Origin: Desulfobacterales bacterium C00003106
GTDB lineage: Bacteria > Desulfobacterota > Desulfobacteria > Desulfobacterales > C00003106
Direction of reading: 5' to 3'
DNA: 5,310 bases
Assembly (NCBI GenBank): GCA_001751015.1
Contig: MAXM01000040.1
Coordinates: 1,291 to 6,600, forward strand
In this document: positions 1-5,310 of the stretch, piece after piece
Layout: the number at the start of each line of letters is the position of its first letter
Numbering within the stretch: the first letter of the stretch is position 1
The notes under the pieces: generated by a model
What the model was told of the DNA's origin: nothing
Databases searched by the model: none
The model's input: the letters and a program-made list of their open reading frames with translations, nothing else
Program-made: the position numbers and the translations under genes

Positions 1-1316
1 CGCACCATAATCACATCACCCGGACTCAATGCCTCATGCGGGGATTTTATCAGCGCATTGACGTGCAGCACCTCCGGGTCCGGTTTTCTGGCCCATCTCA
101 TTTCTTCCAACGACAACACGCCGGTTTCATTTCCGATTCGCACTGTAGCGTTTTTCTGTTCCTCATCTATCGCTATAACAAGGCCTTCGGTGGCGCTGTG
201 GGGCCCCAGAGGTTTTTCAGCAAGGACCTTTTGAAGCTTTTTGGAATAGCTTTCAAATTTTTCCGAAGGCAAATGCTTCAAAGGACCGCGATACCCCTGG
301 CGCTTGTCCAGCTCCCCCAGACCCCGCTGCAACGACGAACGGCCTGCCCTTTGCATCTCAATGCTTACACAGGTAAATATTTTCAGACCCCCTTCGTACA
401 GGAGATCCTTTCCGTATTTTTCTTCGATATATCTTCTTACATACTCTGTATAGTGAGGAACCTGTTCGATGTACCAGTTATGCCGCGGCCTCACATCAAG
501 AGGGGTGTTTACCGCTTCGGTTGCTTCGATATTGGCGATATAGCCTTCGGCAACCATCCTGTTCAGCACGTATACCTGTCGTTCTTTTGCCCGTTTGAAA
601 TTCGCAAACGGTGAATAGCGGCTGGGGGCCTGGGGAAGCCCGGCAAGCAGCGCGCACTCAGCGAGGTTGAGCTCGGAACAGGTCTTGCCGAAATAGTTCT
701 CAGCCGCAGCTTCAACACCATACGATGAGTGCCCGAGGTATATCTGATTCAAATAAAGGTAGAGGATTTCCTTTTTGGTAAGCGCCTTTTCGATCTTGTA
801 GGCCAATATCGCCTCGCGCGCCTTTCTCAGATAGCTTCTTTCAGGGGATAGAAGAAGCGACTTGGTAATCTGCTGGGTAATAGTACTTCCACCCTGCACG
901 ATGGTTCCCGCCTCAATATTCTTGGACAGAGCGCGGAGGATACTGACAAAATCAATTCCTTCATGCTTATAGAAACGCGCATCTTCAGCCGAGATAAAGG
1001 CATCCACTAACATTTGCGGCATGTTCTGAATAGGGACAAGAATCCGCTTTTCTCTGTAGAATTCCCCTATCTTACGATTATCATGGGAATATACCGTTGA
1101 AATAATAGGGGGGCTGTAGTCTTGCAGGGAAGATATCTTGGGAAGGCCGCTGATAATATAGAAATATCCTCCTGCCACAACGATCGAAAGGAAAAGAGAA
1201 AGGAGAATTACTGTTCCAAAAAGAAAAGAGAAAAAGGTTCTCAAAGATCCTTTCTGGACCCGTCTCTGTTTGATGTTTCTTGTCTTGTTATGTGATCGCT
1301 TCCTACTGTATAACAT
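1..1316 (-). CDS. mrcA: Penicillin-binding protein 1A (class A PBP), N-terminal part, runs off left edge
   Basis: Bifunctional peptidoglycan synthase of the inner membrane: a GT51 domain polymerises lipid II and a C-terminal transpeptidase, not in the window, cross-links strands. The minus frame is open for 438 codons. A basic cytoplasmic tail (residues 1-27) and one membrane anchor (about 28-55) are followed by the glycosyltransferase domain: AEDARFY with catalytic Glu at 111, GGSTITQQ at 142-149, RKARE at 164-168 with the likely second Glu at 168, YLYLNQIYLG at 186-195, then LLAGLPQAPSRYSPF. From about residue 330 a beta-rich stretch (EGLVIAID, ATVRIG, LSPGDVIMV) matches the OB-fold insert typical of PBP1A rather than PBP1B. 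The ATG at 1316 is chosen because a TGA lies directly upstream in frame and the basic tail fits the family. Its Shine-Dalgarno is poor. A TTG at residue 25 is a less likely start because it removes the tail. The gene is divergent from hisI. Confidence 0.9.
   Translation of the reverse strand, partial: MLYSRKRSHNKTRNIKQRRVQKGSLRTFFSFLFGTVILLSLFLSIVVAGGYFYIISGLPKISSLQDYSPPIISTVYSHDNRKIGEFYREKRILVPIQNMPQMLVDAFISAEDARFYKHEGIDFVSILRALSKNIEAGTIVQGGSTITQQITKSLLLSPERSYLRKAREAILAYKIEKALTKKEILYLYLNQIYLGHSSYGVEAAAENYFGKTCSELNLAECALLAGLPQAPSRYSPFANFKRAKERQVYVLNRMVAEGYIANIEATEAVNTPLDVRPRHNWYIEQVPHYTEYVRRYIEEKYGKDLLYEGGLKIFTCVSIEMQRAGRSSLQRGLGELDKRQGYRGPLKHLPSEKFESYSKKLQKVLAEKPLGPHSATEGLVIAIDEEQKNATVRIGNETGVLSLEEMRWARKPDPEVLHVNALIKSPHEALSPGDVIMV
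1285..1314 (+). promoter_or_regulatory. Weak second promoter candidate reading towards hisI
   Basis: TTGTTA at 1285-1290 and TATAAC at 1309-1314 are separated by 18 bases and point towards hisI. The -10 overlaps the mrcA start codon on the other strand. If used, it would give a leader of roughly 130 bases and read antisense to nothing but the first mrcA codons. Hexamer matches alone are frequent in AT-rich DNA, so support is slight. Confidence 0.2.
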
Positions 1317-1390
1317 TCATTTTGTGTATCAAAAAACCGGGCTCGGCGCAAGGTATCCTTTGGTGGAAAAAGGCTGGGTCAAGTTTCTTC

Positions 1391-1420
1391 TTGACAATGA
1401 ATATTGAAGTTAAGTACAAA
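1391..1420 (+). promoter_or_regulatory. Candidate sigma-70 promoter for the hisI operon
   Basis: A perfect -35 hexamer TTGACA at 1391-1396 is followed after 18 bases by TACAAA at 1415-1420, which matches four of six positions of TATAAT. Transcription would start near 1427, leaving a leader of about 24 bases before hisI. It sits in the only sizeable gap upstream of the four-gene run. The -10 is imperfect, so this is a good candidate and not a proven promoter. Confidence 0.5.
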
Positions 1421-1438
1421 AACTGTTTAACTTTCTAT

Positions 1439-1446
1439 AAGGAGAT
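1439..1446 (+). promoter_or_regulatory. Shine-Dalgarno that fixes the hisI start
   Basis: AAGGAGAT lies six bases (counted from the end of GGAG) before the ATG at 1451. The reading frame stays open upstream to 1280, but this site and the family's usual N-terminus both select 1451. Confidence 0.8.
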
Positions 1447-1450
1447 CAGT

Positions 1451-1837
1451 ATGATTTCTTTGGATTTTGAAAAAATTGGCGGACTTGTCCCTGTCATAGT
1501 CCAGGATGCGGTGTCCGGTGAAGTGTTAATGCTCGCCTTTATGAATGAAGAGGCGTGGCAAAAAACGCTTGAAACGGGCAAGGCGACTTACTGGAGCCGA
1601 ACCCGGCAGGAACTTTGGATAAAAGGCGGGACTTCAGGAAATATCCAGTTGATAAAGGAAATACGCGTAGACTGTGATAACGATACGGTCCTTTTGAAGG
1701 TCGAACAGGTCGGGGGGGCTGCGTGCCATACCGGATATCGCAGCTGCTTCTACAGGAAGATAGAAGAGGGCGGCATCGTTATTGACGGCGATAAAATATT
1801 TGATCCGGAGGAGGTCTATGGAAGGCGTGACAGGTAG
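1451..1837 (+). CDS. hisI: Phosphoribosyl-AMP cyclohydrolase
   Basis: Third step of histidine biosynthesis: this cytoplasmic zinc enzyme opens the adenine ring of phosphoribosyl-AMP to give ProFAR. The product is 128 residues, the usual size for the monofunctional enzyme. There is no HisE (phosphoribosyl-ATP pyrophosphatase) extension, so that activity must be encoded elsewhere. Family hallmarks are LAFMNEEAW (28-36), ATYWSRTRQELWIKG (45-59), the acidic metal site DCDND (74-78) and CHTGYRSCF (92-100). Cys75, Cys92 and Cys99 are the expected zinc ligands. The start at 1451 has a strong Shine-Dalgarno and yields the standard MISLDF-type N-terminus. The upstream extension to 1280 covers the promoter region and is not family-like. 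The last 20 bases overlap hisG. A run of seven G at 1712-1718 encodes part of VGGA without breaking the frame. Confidence 0.96.
   Translation: MISLDFEKIGGLVPVIVQDAVSGEVLMLAFMNEEAWQKTLETGKATYWSRTRQELWIKGGTSGNIQLIKEIRVDCDNDTVLLKVEQVGGAACHTGYRSCFYRKIEEGGIVIDGDKIFDPEEVYGRRDR
1807..1814 (+). promoter_or_regulatory. Shine-Dalgarno for hisG inside hisI
   Basis: GGAGGAGG lies inside the last codons of hisI and precedes the ATG at 1818; the GGAGG part is six bases from the start. It selects 1818 over the upstream in-frame ATG at 1782 and suggests that hisG translation is coupled to hisI. Confidence 0.8.
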
Positions 1838-2702
1838 GTTGAAACTCGGCATACCAAAGGGGAGCCTTCAGGATGCGACTATTGCTCTTTTCAGGCGGTC
1901 CGGGTGGAAAATCAGGGTAGACGGAAGAAGTTATTTTCCTGAAATAGACGATGAGAGTATTGAGTGCGCTATCTGCAGGGCACAGGAAATGTCTGTATAT
2001 GTTGAAAACGGCACATTGGACGTTGGCCTCACGGGAAGGGATTGGATTGAGGAAAACAGTTCAGACGTATACGTGGTCGAGGATCTCGTATATTCCAAGG
2101 TGAGTCAGAGACCGGCCAGATGGGTGCTTGCTGTAGCATACGATTCTCAGATCAAGACCATTAAGGATCTTGAAGGAAAGAAGGTAGCCACCGAGCTCAT
2201 AAACTTCACCAAAAAGTATTTCGAGGAAAAAGGGATTGCGATCCGGACTGAATTTTCGTGGGGGGCAACAGAGGCCAAGGTCGTCTCGGGCCTGGCCGAC
2301 GCCATTGTAGAAGTAACCGAAACCGGGAGCACCATAAGGGCCCACGGACTAAAGATTATACATGAATTGATGCAGACGAATACCCGGTTGATTGCAAACC
2401 ACACGGCCTGGGAGGACCCGCAGAAACGGGAGAAGATCCAGCAGATTGCCCTCCTCCTCAAGGGGGCGCTCAGAGGGGAAAAGCTGGTCGGGTTGAAGAT
2501 GAATGTGCCCAAAGATGTGCTCGATCAAGCTGTTGATCTGCTTCCAAGCCTTAGAGCCCCAACCGTAGCGCCTTTGTACAAATCTGACTGGTTTTCCGTT
2601 GAAACAGTGGTATCATCTGCAACAGTGCGCGATCTCATACCCGAGCTGATAGGAATAGGCGCGGAAGGAATCATTGAATATCCCTTGAATAAAGTGATAT
2701 AA
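1818..2702 (+). CDS. hisG: ATP phosphoribosyltransferase, long form
   Basis: First, committed and feedback-controlled step of histidine biosynthesis: ATP plus PRPP gives phosphoribosyl-ATP, in the cytoplasm. The product is 294 residues, the long form. Catalytic lobes span about 8-215, with LGIPKGSLQDA (10-20), DVGLTGRDW (68-76), and the PRPP loop DAIVEVTETGSTIRAHGLK (161-179). The C-terminal ACT-like regulatory domain occupies about 218-294, with LVGLKMNVP, RAPTVAPL and the closing GAEGIIEYPL. In this family that domain binds histidine and drives allosteric inhibition, so no HisZ partner should be needed. The ATG at 1818 is chosen for its strong Shine-Dalgarno and because the protein then starts just before the conserved beta strand. 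It overlaps hisI by 20 bases in another frame, which suggests translational coupling and fixed stoichiometry. Confidence 0.96.
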   Translation: MEGVTGRLKLGIPKGSLQDATIALFRRSGWKIRVDGRSYFPEIDDESIECAICRAQEMSVYVENGTLDVGLTGRDWIEENSSDVYVVEDLVYSKVSQRPARWVLAVAYDSQIKTIKDLEGKKVATELINFTKKYFEEKGIAIRTEFSWGATEAKVVSGLADAIVEVTETGSTIRAHGLKIIHELMQTNTRLIANHTAWEDPQKREKIQQIALLLKGALRGEKLVGLKMNVPKDVLDQAVDLLPSLRAPTVAPLYKSDWFSVETVVSSATVRDLIPELIGIGAEGIIEYPLNKVI

Positions 2703-2738
2703 GGTTCTAAACTGTTCGTATGAAGAGGGGTTTCGATC

Positions 2739-3539
2739 ATGAACCGTCGCAGAACGAGAAGAGGTGTTATGACATTCAGGTCAGCGGGTTTGTTGTTCTT
2801 CCTGGTCCTTACCATAGGGACCCTGTCTTGTGCGGGGAACAAGGAGGTGAAAAAACAGGCGGACGCATCACGTCGGCTTGGAGAGTCGTATTACAGGGCA
2901 GGAGAATTTACGCACGCGCTTGAGGAATTCGTCAAGGCAGAGAAACTCAATTCAAAAGACCCGGTCCTTCATAATGATCTTGGGCTTGTTTATGCGGAAA
3001 AAGGGGATTACGAACAGGCGTTTTACCACTTTAACAAGGCATTGAAACTCAAACCGCGCTATCCTGAAGCCCAAAACAATATGGGAGTTGTCTATTCGAT
3101 TCTGAAGCAGTGGGACAGGGCTATTGAGTGCTATGATCGCGCACGGTCTGATCTTCTTTACAGAACACCGCACATTGCCTTGATCAATCTCGGGGTCGCA
3201 TACCGTGAAAAAGAGGAGTATCATCGTTCCGTCGAGTCTTTCGAGGAGGCCATAAAAGTGGCTCCGGAACAGGCCGGGGTCGATCTGGCCAACGCATACA
3301 GGGGGCTTGGACACACCTATATGGCGATGGAAGACCATGAGGATGCTCTGGCCTCTTTCCAAAAAGCCGTTGAAAAGGCCCCTGATTTTGCTGCCGCGTA
3401 TTATGACCTGGGCCAGTCATATCTTAAGTTGCAGTCGTTTGAAAAAGCGCTTTATGCATTCAACAAAGTCCTGACCCTGACATCTGATCCCAATCTGACC
3501 GAAAAAGCAGAAGCGGCTATCACGGAATTGCAAAGATGA
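2739..3539 (+). CDS. TPR-repeat protein, probable lipoprotein (PilF/PilW-like)
   Basis: Product of 266 residues. An Arg-rich start (1-14) and a hydrophobic stretch (15-30) lead to TLSC with Cys31, a plausible but non-ideal lipobox because -3 is Thr. Six tetratricopeptide repeats follow, at about 42-74, 75-108, 109-142, 143-178, 182-215 and 216-249, with the usual pattern (LGLVYAEKGDYEQAFYHF, LGVAYREKEEYHRSVESF). TPR superhelices dock partner proteins, so the protein probably acts as an envelope scaffold. Size and layout resemble PilF/PilW, the outer-membrane lipoprotein that helps PilQ secretin assembly, but many unrelated TPR lipoproteins look the same. No pilus genes are in the window. A second in-frame ATG at 2769, preceded by GAGGTGTT, gives a tighter 20-residue signal peptide and may be the true start. 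The gene is 36 bases after hisG and 31 before engB, probably one transcript. Confidence 0.85.
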   Translation: MNRRRTRRGVMTFRSAGLLFFLVLTIGTLSCAGNKEVKKQADASRRLGESYYRAGEFTHALEEFVKAEKLNSKDPVLHNDLGLVYAEKGDYEQAFYHFNKALKLKPRYPEAQNNMGVVYSILKQWDRAIECYDRARSDLLYRTPHIALINLGVAYREKEEYHRSVESFEEAIKVAPEQAGVDLANAYRGLGHTYMAMEDHEDALASFQKAVEKAPDFAAAYYDLGQSYLKLQSFEKALYAFNKVLTLTSDPNLTEKAEAAITELQR

Positions 3540-3570
3540 CAAGACCATCCAATTCAGAAGTCCTTTATTC

Positions 3571-4152
3571 ATGAAAACATCATCCGCCTCATTTGTTGCA
3601 TCCGCTGTCCGCGTTTCCCAATATCCACCTGACATGCTTTTCGAAATCGCCTTTGCAGGTCGTTCAAACGTTGGAAAGTCATCGCTGATCAATAGACTGT
3701 TGAACCGGAAAAAACTTGTAAAAACAAGCTCCACGCCCGGCCGGACCCAGTGCATCAATTTTTTTCTTGTCAACGACTCATTTCATTTTGTGGATCTTCC
3801 CGGATACGGATATGCAAAGGTCCCCGCAAATGTTCAGAAAAAATGGGGGCCAATGGTGGAGCAGTATCTGAAGGGCCGCAGATTGCTCAAGTCGGTGATC
3901 GTGATCATTGACATCCGCAGAACTCCGAGCAAAGAGGATGTTCAACTCCTGTCATGGCTTCATCAGTACGACATGCCGGCCCTTGTTGTTTTGACCAAAT
4001 CGGACAAACTCTCAAAAACCAAGCAACATCAACAGGCAAACAAAATCGCCCGTGAGCTTGCCCTTCCAGCGGATCAGCTTACAATCTTTTCTGCCAGGTC
4101 CGGACAGGGGAAAGAGCCATTGTGGAAAAGAATCGAGCCATTCCTCCATTAG
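3571..4152 (+). CDS. engB: Ribosome biogenesis GTP-binding protein EngB (YsxC/YihA)
   Basis: TRAFAC-class GTPase that acts in the cytoplasm in late assembly of the 50S ribosomal subunit; it is essential in several studied bacteria. At 193 residues it has the usual family length. All G motifs are visible: G1 GRSNVGKSS (30-38), G2 with the invariant Thr in TSSTPGRTQ (52-60), G3 DLPGYGYAK (75-83), G4 TKSD (142-145), and G5 SAR (174-176). The N-terminal FVASAVRVSQYPPD followed by EIAFAGRSN is typical of EngB and supports the ATG at 3571. The Shine-Dalgarno is weak (AGAAG ten bases upstream), so translation may depend on the preceding gene, whose stop is 31 bases earlier. It is the last gene of the hisI run. 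Its stop lies three bases from that of the convergent unknown gene, and no terminator is evident. Confidence 0.96.
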   Translation: MKTSSASFVASAVRVSQYPPDMLFEIAFAGRSNVGKSSLINRLLNRKKLVKTSSTPGRTQCINFFLVNDSFHFVDLPGYGYAKVPANVQKKWGPMVEQYLKGRRLLKSVIVIIDIRRTPSKEDVQLLSWLHQYDMPALVVLTKSDKLSKTKQHQQANKIARELALPADQLTIFSARSGQGKEPLWKRIEPFLH

Positions 4153-4155
4153 GTT

Positions 4156-5067
4156 TTAACCACCCTGTGTGGATAGGCGATGATCGATTACAGCCTTGAT
4201 CCTTGAACTCAGGCTATTTCTCTGATCAACCCGTGATCCGAAATTGATGTACCCTGGTCGGAGTTCTGATTTCCTGCCGGCCCTCTTTTTCCCCTTTTTA
4301 TGGGCCAATAAGAGATGCCACGCTTCCCTGAACCGGGTGTATTTGCTTTCACCAGGCCCTGCCCCGGGAATGAGGTAGATGCCGCATTTCGGCATGGCAC
4401 GCTGTGGGATAACGTAATGGATATCCTTTTCGTTGTCTTTGCATACGCAGATGATGAAGTCATAGTCAGGATTGATCTTGTTGCTGATACGAAAATATCG
4501 TTTTGTCCCAATCATCACAGGCTTTGAGGTGGTCCTCAGGACAAGTTTGTAACCGTTCGTCCATATCTCATGCACATGTTTCCGGGTTGTGAAGTGTGAA
4601 CTCAGGCCCATAGATTCCATCTTCTCTGTGACCTTGATCAATGACCTGATACGCTTGGGTTTTATCCTCTCATCAAGCAGTATGCGCCTTTTTTCCATCC
4701 GCTTGCTTCGGAAGGTTTCGGTATAGGGGTATCCATAGATTTTTTCATACACCTGCCGGGAGTATTCTCTGCAAAACCCGAAATGCCTCGCTGCATCGGC
4801 CAGGCTGTTGTTCGGCTTCTCTATGATATTCTTGAATCTTTCTACAGCGCCCTCGCCGTAGCTCCGCTCAAACTGCCTCGGAAAGACCGTGGCCTTTTTC
4901 AATCCAAGGTGTTTTCTCAATTTGCCGATCAAGGAACTATCTACGCTCATAATGTCGGCGACTTCATAGTCGTAGAGGTTTTCCACCCCTACTTTCTGTT
5001 TGATGAATTCACGCAGCCCCATGTTAAACCGTTCTTGCACGTAAGTTTCCACCTGTGTTGTAGTCAT
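4156..5067 (-). CDS. Unrecognised protein with two HTH-like segments and a nuclease-fold-like C-terminus
   Basis: I do not recognise this 303-residue protein as a named family. Residues 31-58 (YDYEVADIMSVDSSLIGKL then a basic stretch) look like a helix-turn-helix. Residues 87-111 (SLADAARHFGFCREYSRQVY) resemble sigma-70 region 4.2 or similar HTHs. A very basic linker spans about 120-145. Residues 164-254 follow the layout of PD-(D/E)XK nucleases that end with a hydrophobic strand and a 'YVIP' strand: HEIWTNGYKLVLRTT, KRYFRIS, DYDFIICVC, IHYVIP, then KYTRFREAWHLL. The positions where Asp and catalytic Lys would sit appear as Glu167 and Arg178, so activity may be lost or the assignment wrong. 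A Lys/Arg-rich tail follows (256-303). All of this suggests DNA binding. The start at 5067 has a strong Shine-Dalgarno (GGGAGG, six bases upstream). The gene lies 46 bases after the DUF2325 gene on the same strand and may be co-transcribed with it. No signal peptide or membrane segment is seen. Confidence 0.8.
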   Translation of the reverse strand: MTTTQVETYVQERFNMGLREFIKQKVGVENLYDYEVADIMSVDSSLIGKLRKHLGLKKATVFPRQFERSYGEGAVERFKNIIEKPNNSLADAARHFGFCREYSRQVYEKIYGYPYTETFRSKRMEKRRILLDERIKPKRIRSLIKVTEKMESMGLSSHFTTRKHVHEIWTNGYKLVLRTTSKPVMIGTKRYFRISNKINPDYDFIICVCKDNEKDIHYVIPQRAMPKCGIYLIPGAGPGESKYTRFREAWHLLLAHKKGKKRAGRKSELRPGYINFGSRVDQRNSLSSRIKAVIDHRLSTQGG

Positions 5068-5073
5068 TTGGAA

Positions 5074-5079
5074 CCTCCC
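5074..5079 (-). promoter_or_regulatory. Shine-Dalgarno of the unknown HTH gene
   Basis: On the minus strand GGGAGG precedes the ATG at 5067 by six bases. It supports both the start and the reality of this otherwise unrecognised reading frame. Confidence 0.75.
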
Positions 5080-5113
5080 ATTTTCTCAGTGACGGGTTAT
5101 GGCCGGAACTTCC

Positions 5114-5310
5114 TCAAGTTGCGTGCGCGCTTCCCGGTAATGCATGGGAAATGGCGCTCACGCTGGAGTTGGGAAGCATCTTGACGTACTTGCAGTGTTT
5201 TTTGCACAGCTTCTTGACGTTCAGGCAGGCGTTGTGACTATTGCAGTTGACCGGGCACAAGACCATGTCCGAGCCGGCGATCAGTCCCTCCAGGCGGCGC
5301 TTCCCCCAAC
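5114..5310 (-). CDS. DUF2325 domain protein, C-terminal fragment, runs off right edge
   Basis: The minus frame is open from the window edge to a TGA at 5114-5116 and encodes the last 64 residues of a longer protein. It contains the hallmark end of DUF2325: GLIAGSDMVLCPVNC, then SHNACLNVKKLCKKHCK and a Ser-rich strand (LPNSSVSAISHAL). DUF2325 is a conserved domain of unknown function with a Rossmann-like alternation of strands and helices; here it closes the protein, followed by only a few residues. Five Cys fall within 22 residues in the spacing C-x3-C-x5-C-x6-C-x3-C, together with two His, which hints at metal or redox chemistry. The gene start and any N-terminal domains lie beyond 5310. The unknown HTH gene begins 46 bases downstream on the same strand, so shared transcription is plausible. 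Confidence 0.8.
   Translation of the reverse strand, partial: WGKRRLEGLIAGSDMVLCPVNCNSHNACLNVKKLCKKHCKYVKMLPNSSVSAISHALPGSAHAT

Larger units (their letters stand above)
1317..1450. other. Divergent intergenic region between mrcA and hisI
   Basis: This 134-base spacer must hold the control signals for both directions. The right half is AT-rich and carries the hisI promoter candidate and Shine-Dalgarno. The left half contains a short GC-rich patch beside an A6 run (T6 when read towards mrcA). For mrcA I see only a weak promoter pair on the minus strand: TTGACC (plus 1377-1382) and GATACC (plus 1352-1357) with a long 19-base spacer. No operator palindrome, his leader peptide with a run of histidine codons, or riboswitch was recognised. 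Confidence 0.6.

Noticed and set aside
36..614. Plus-strand open frame of 192 codons
   Set aside because: It lies wholly antisense to the well-supported PBP1A coding region, has no Shine-Dalgarno of note and a composition typical of a shadow frame.
1328..1350. Possible terminator or attenuator on the minus strand before mrcA (CCG-AGCC-CGG followed by T6)
   Set aside because: The stem is only three to four base pairs, too weak for an intrinsic terminator.
1280..1450. N-terminal extension of hisI to an upstream ATG
   Set aside because: The added residues are not HisI-like, they cover the promoter and Shine-Dalgarno, and the internal ATG at 1451 gives the standard family N-terminus.
1712..1718. 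Run of seven G in hisI as a frameshift or phase-variation site
   Set aside because: The frame is intact on both sides and the encoded VGGA is normal for the family; a run this short in a housekeeping enzyme is weak evidence.
1782..1817. Earlier in-frame ATG for hisG
   Set aside because: It would increase the overlap with hisI and ignore the strong GGAGGAGG site before 1818; the extra residues do not look conserved.
4153..4162. GGTTTTAACC palindrome between engB and the unknown gene
   Set aside because: Four base pairs with a two-base loop cannot form a stable hairpin and no T run follows; it is probably chance.
4783..5184. Plus-strand open frame of 133 codons
   Set aside because: It is antisense to the 303-residue gene, which has a strong Shine-Dalgarno and protein-like motifs; the plus frame has neither.
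5180..5225. Repeated CTTGACGT octamer near the right edge
   Set aside because: Both copies encode similar Val-Lys codons within the DUF2325 reading frame; they do not form a regular repeat array.

Overview
The window looks like ordinary chromosome from a Gram-negative bacterium of moderate GC, most likely of the old Deltaproteobacteria (Desulfobacterota, perhaps a Syntrophus-like lineage). This is inferred from the class A PBP with a PBP1A-type OB insert, a lipoprotein-like TPR protein, a long-form HisG beside a monofunctional HisI, and a DUF2325 protein. No marker gene fixes the taxonomy.

Layout: (1) 1-1316, minus strand, is the N-terminal 438 codons of a bifunctional penicillin-binding protein 1A. 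Its transpeptidase half lies beyond the left edge. (2) 1317-1450 is a divergent intergenic region with a good sigma-70-like promoter reading right. (3) 1451-4152, plus strand, is a compact four-gene run: hisI and hisG (overlapping by 20 bases), a six-TPR lipoprotein-like gene, and the ribosome-assembly GTPase gene engB. Gaps are 36 and 31 bases. (4) 4156-5067, minus strand, is an unrecognised 303-residue protein with two helix-turn-helix-like segments and a C-terminal part that resembles a PD-(D/E)XK nuclease fold with eroded catalytic positions. It converges on engB with only three bases between the stop codons. (5) 5114-5310, minus strand, is the cysteine-rich C-terminal end of a DUF2325 protein. 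It lies just upstream of the unknown gene and may share its transcript.

How the genes work together: the plus-strand run mixes two histidine-biosynthesis enzymes (first and third steps) with an envelope-type TPR protein and a 50S assembly GTPase. It therefore looks like a housekeeping transcription unit with no single pathway. The divergent PBP1A builds peptidoglycan. The right-hand minus-strand pair is the only part whose function cannot be read from well-known families.

I found no tRNA, rRNA, CRISPR array, insertion sequence, attachment site or convincing intrinsic terminator. The most unusual item is the HTH plus nuclease-like protein at 4156-5067. The evidence does not justify calling it a new system.
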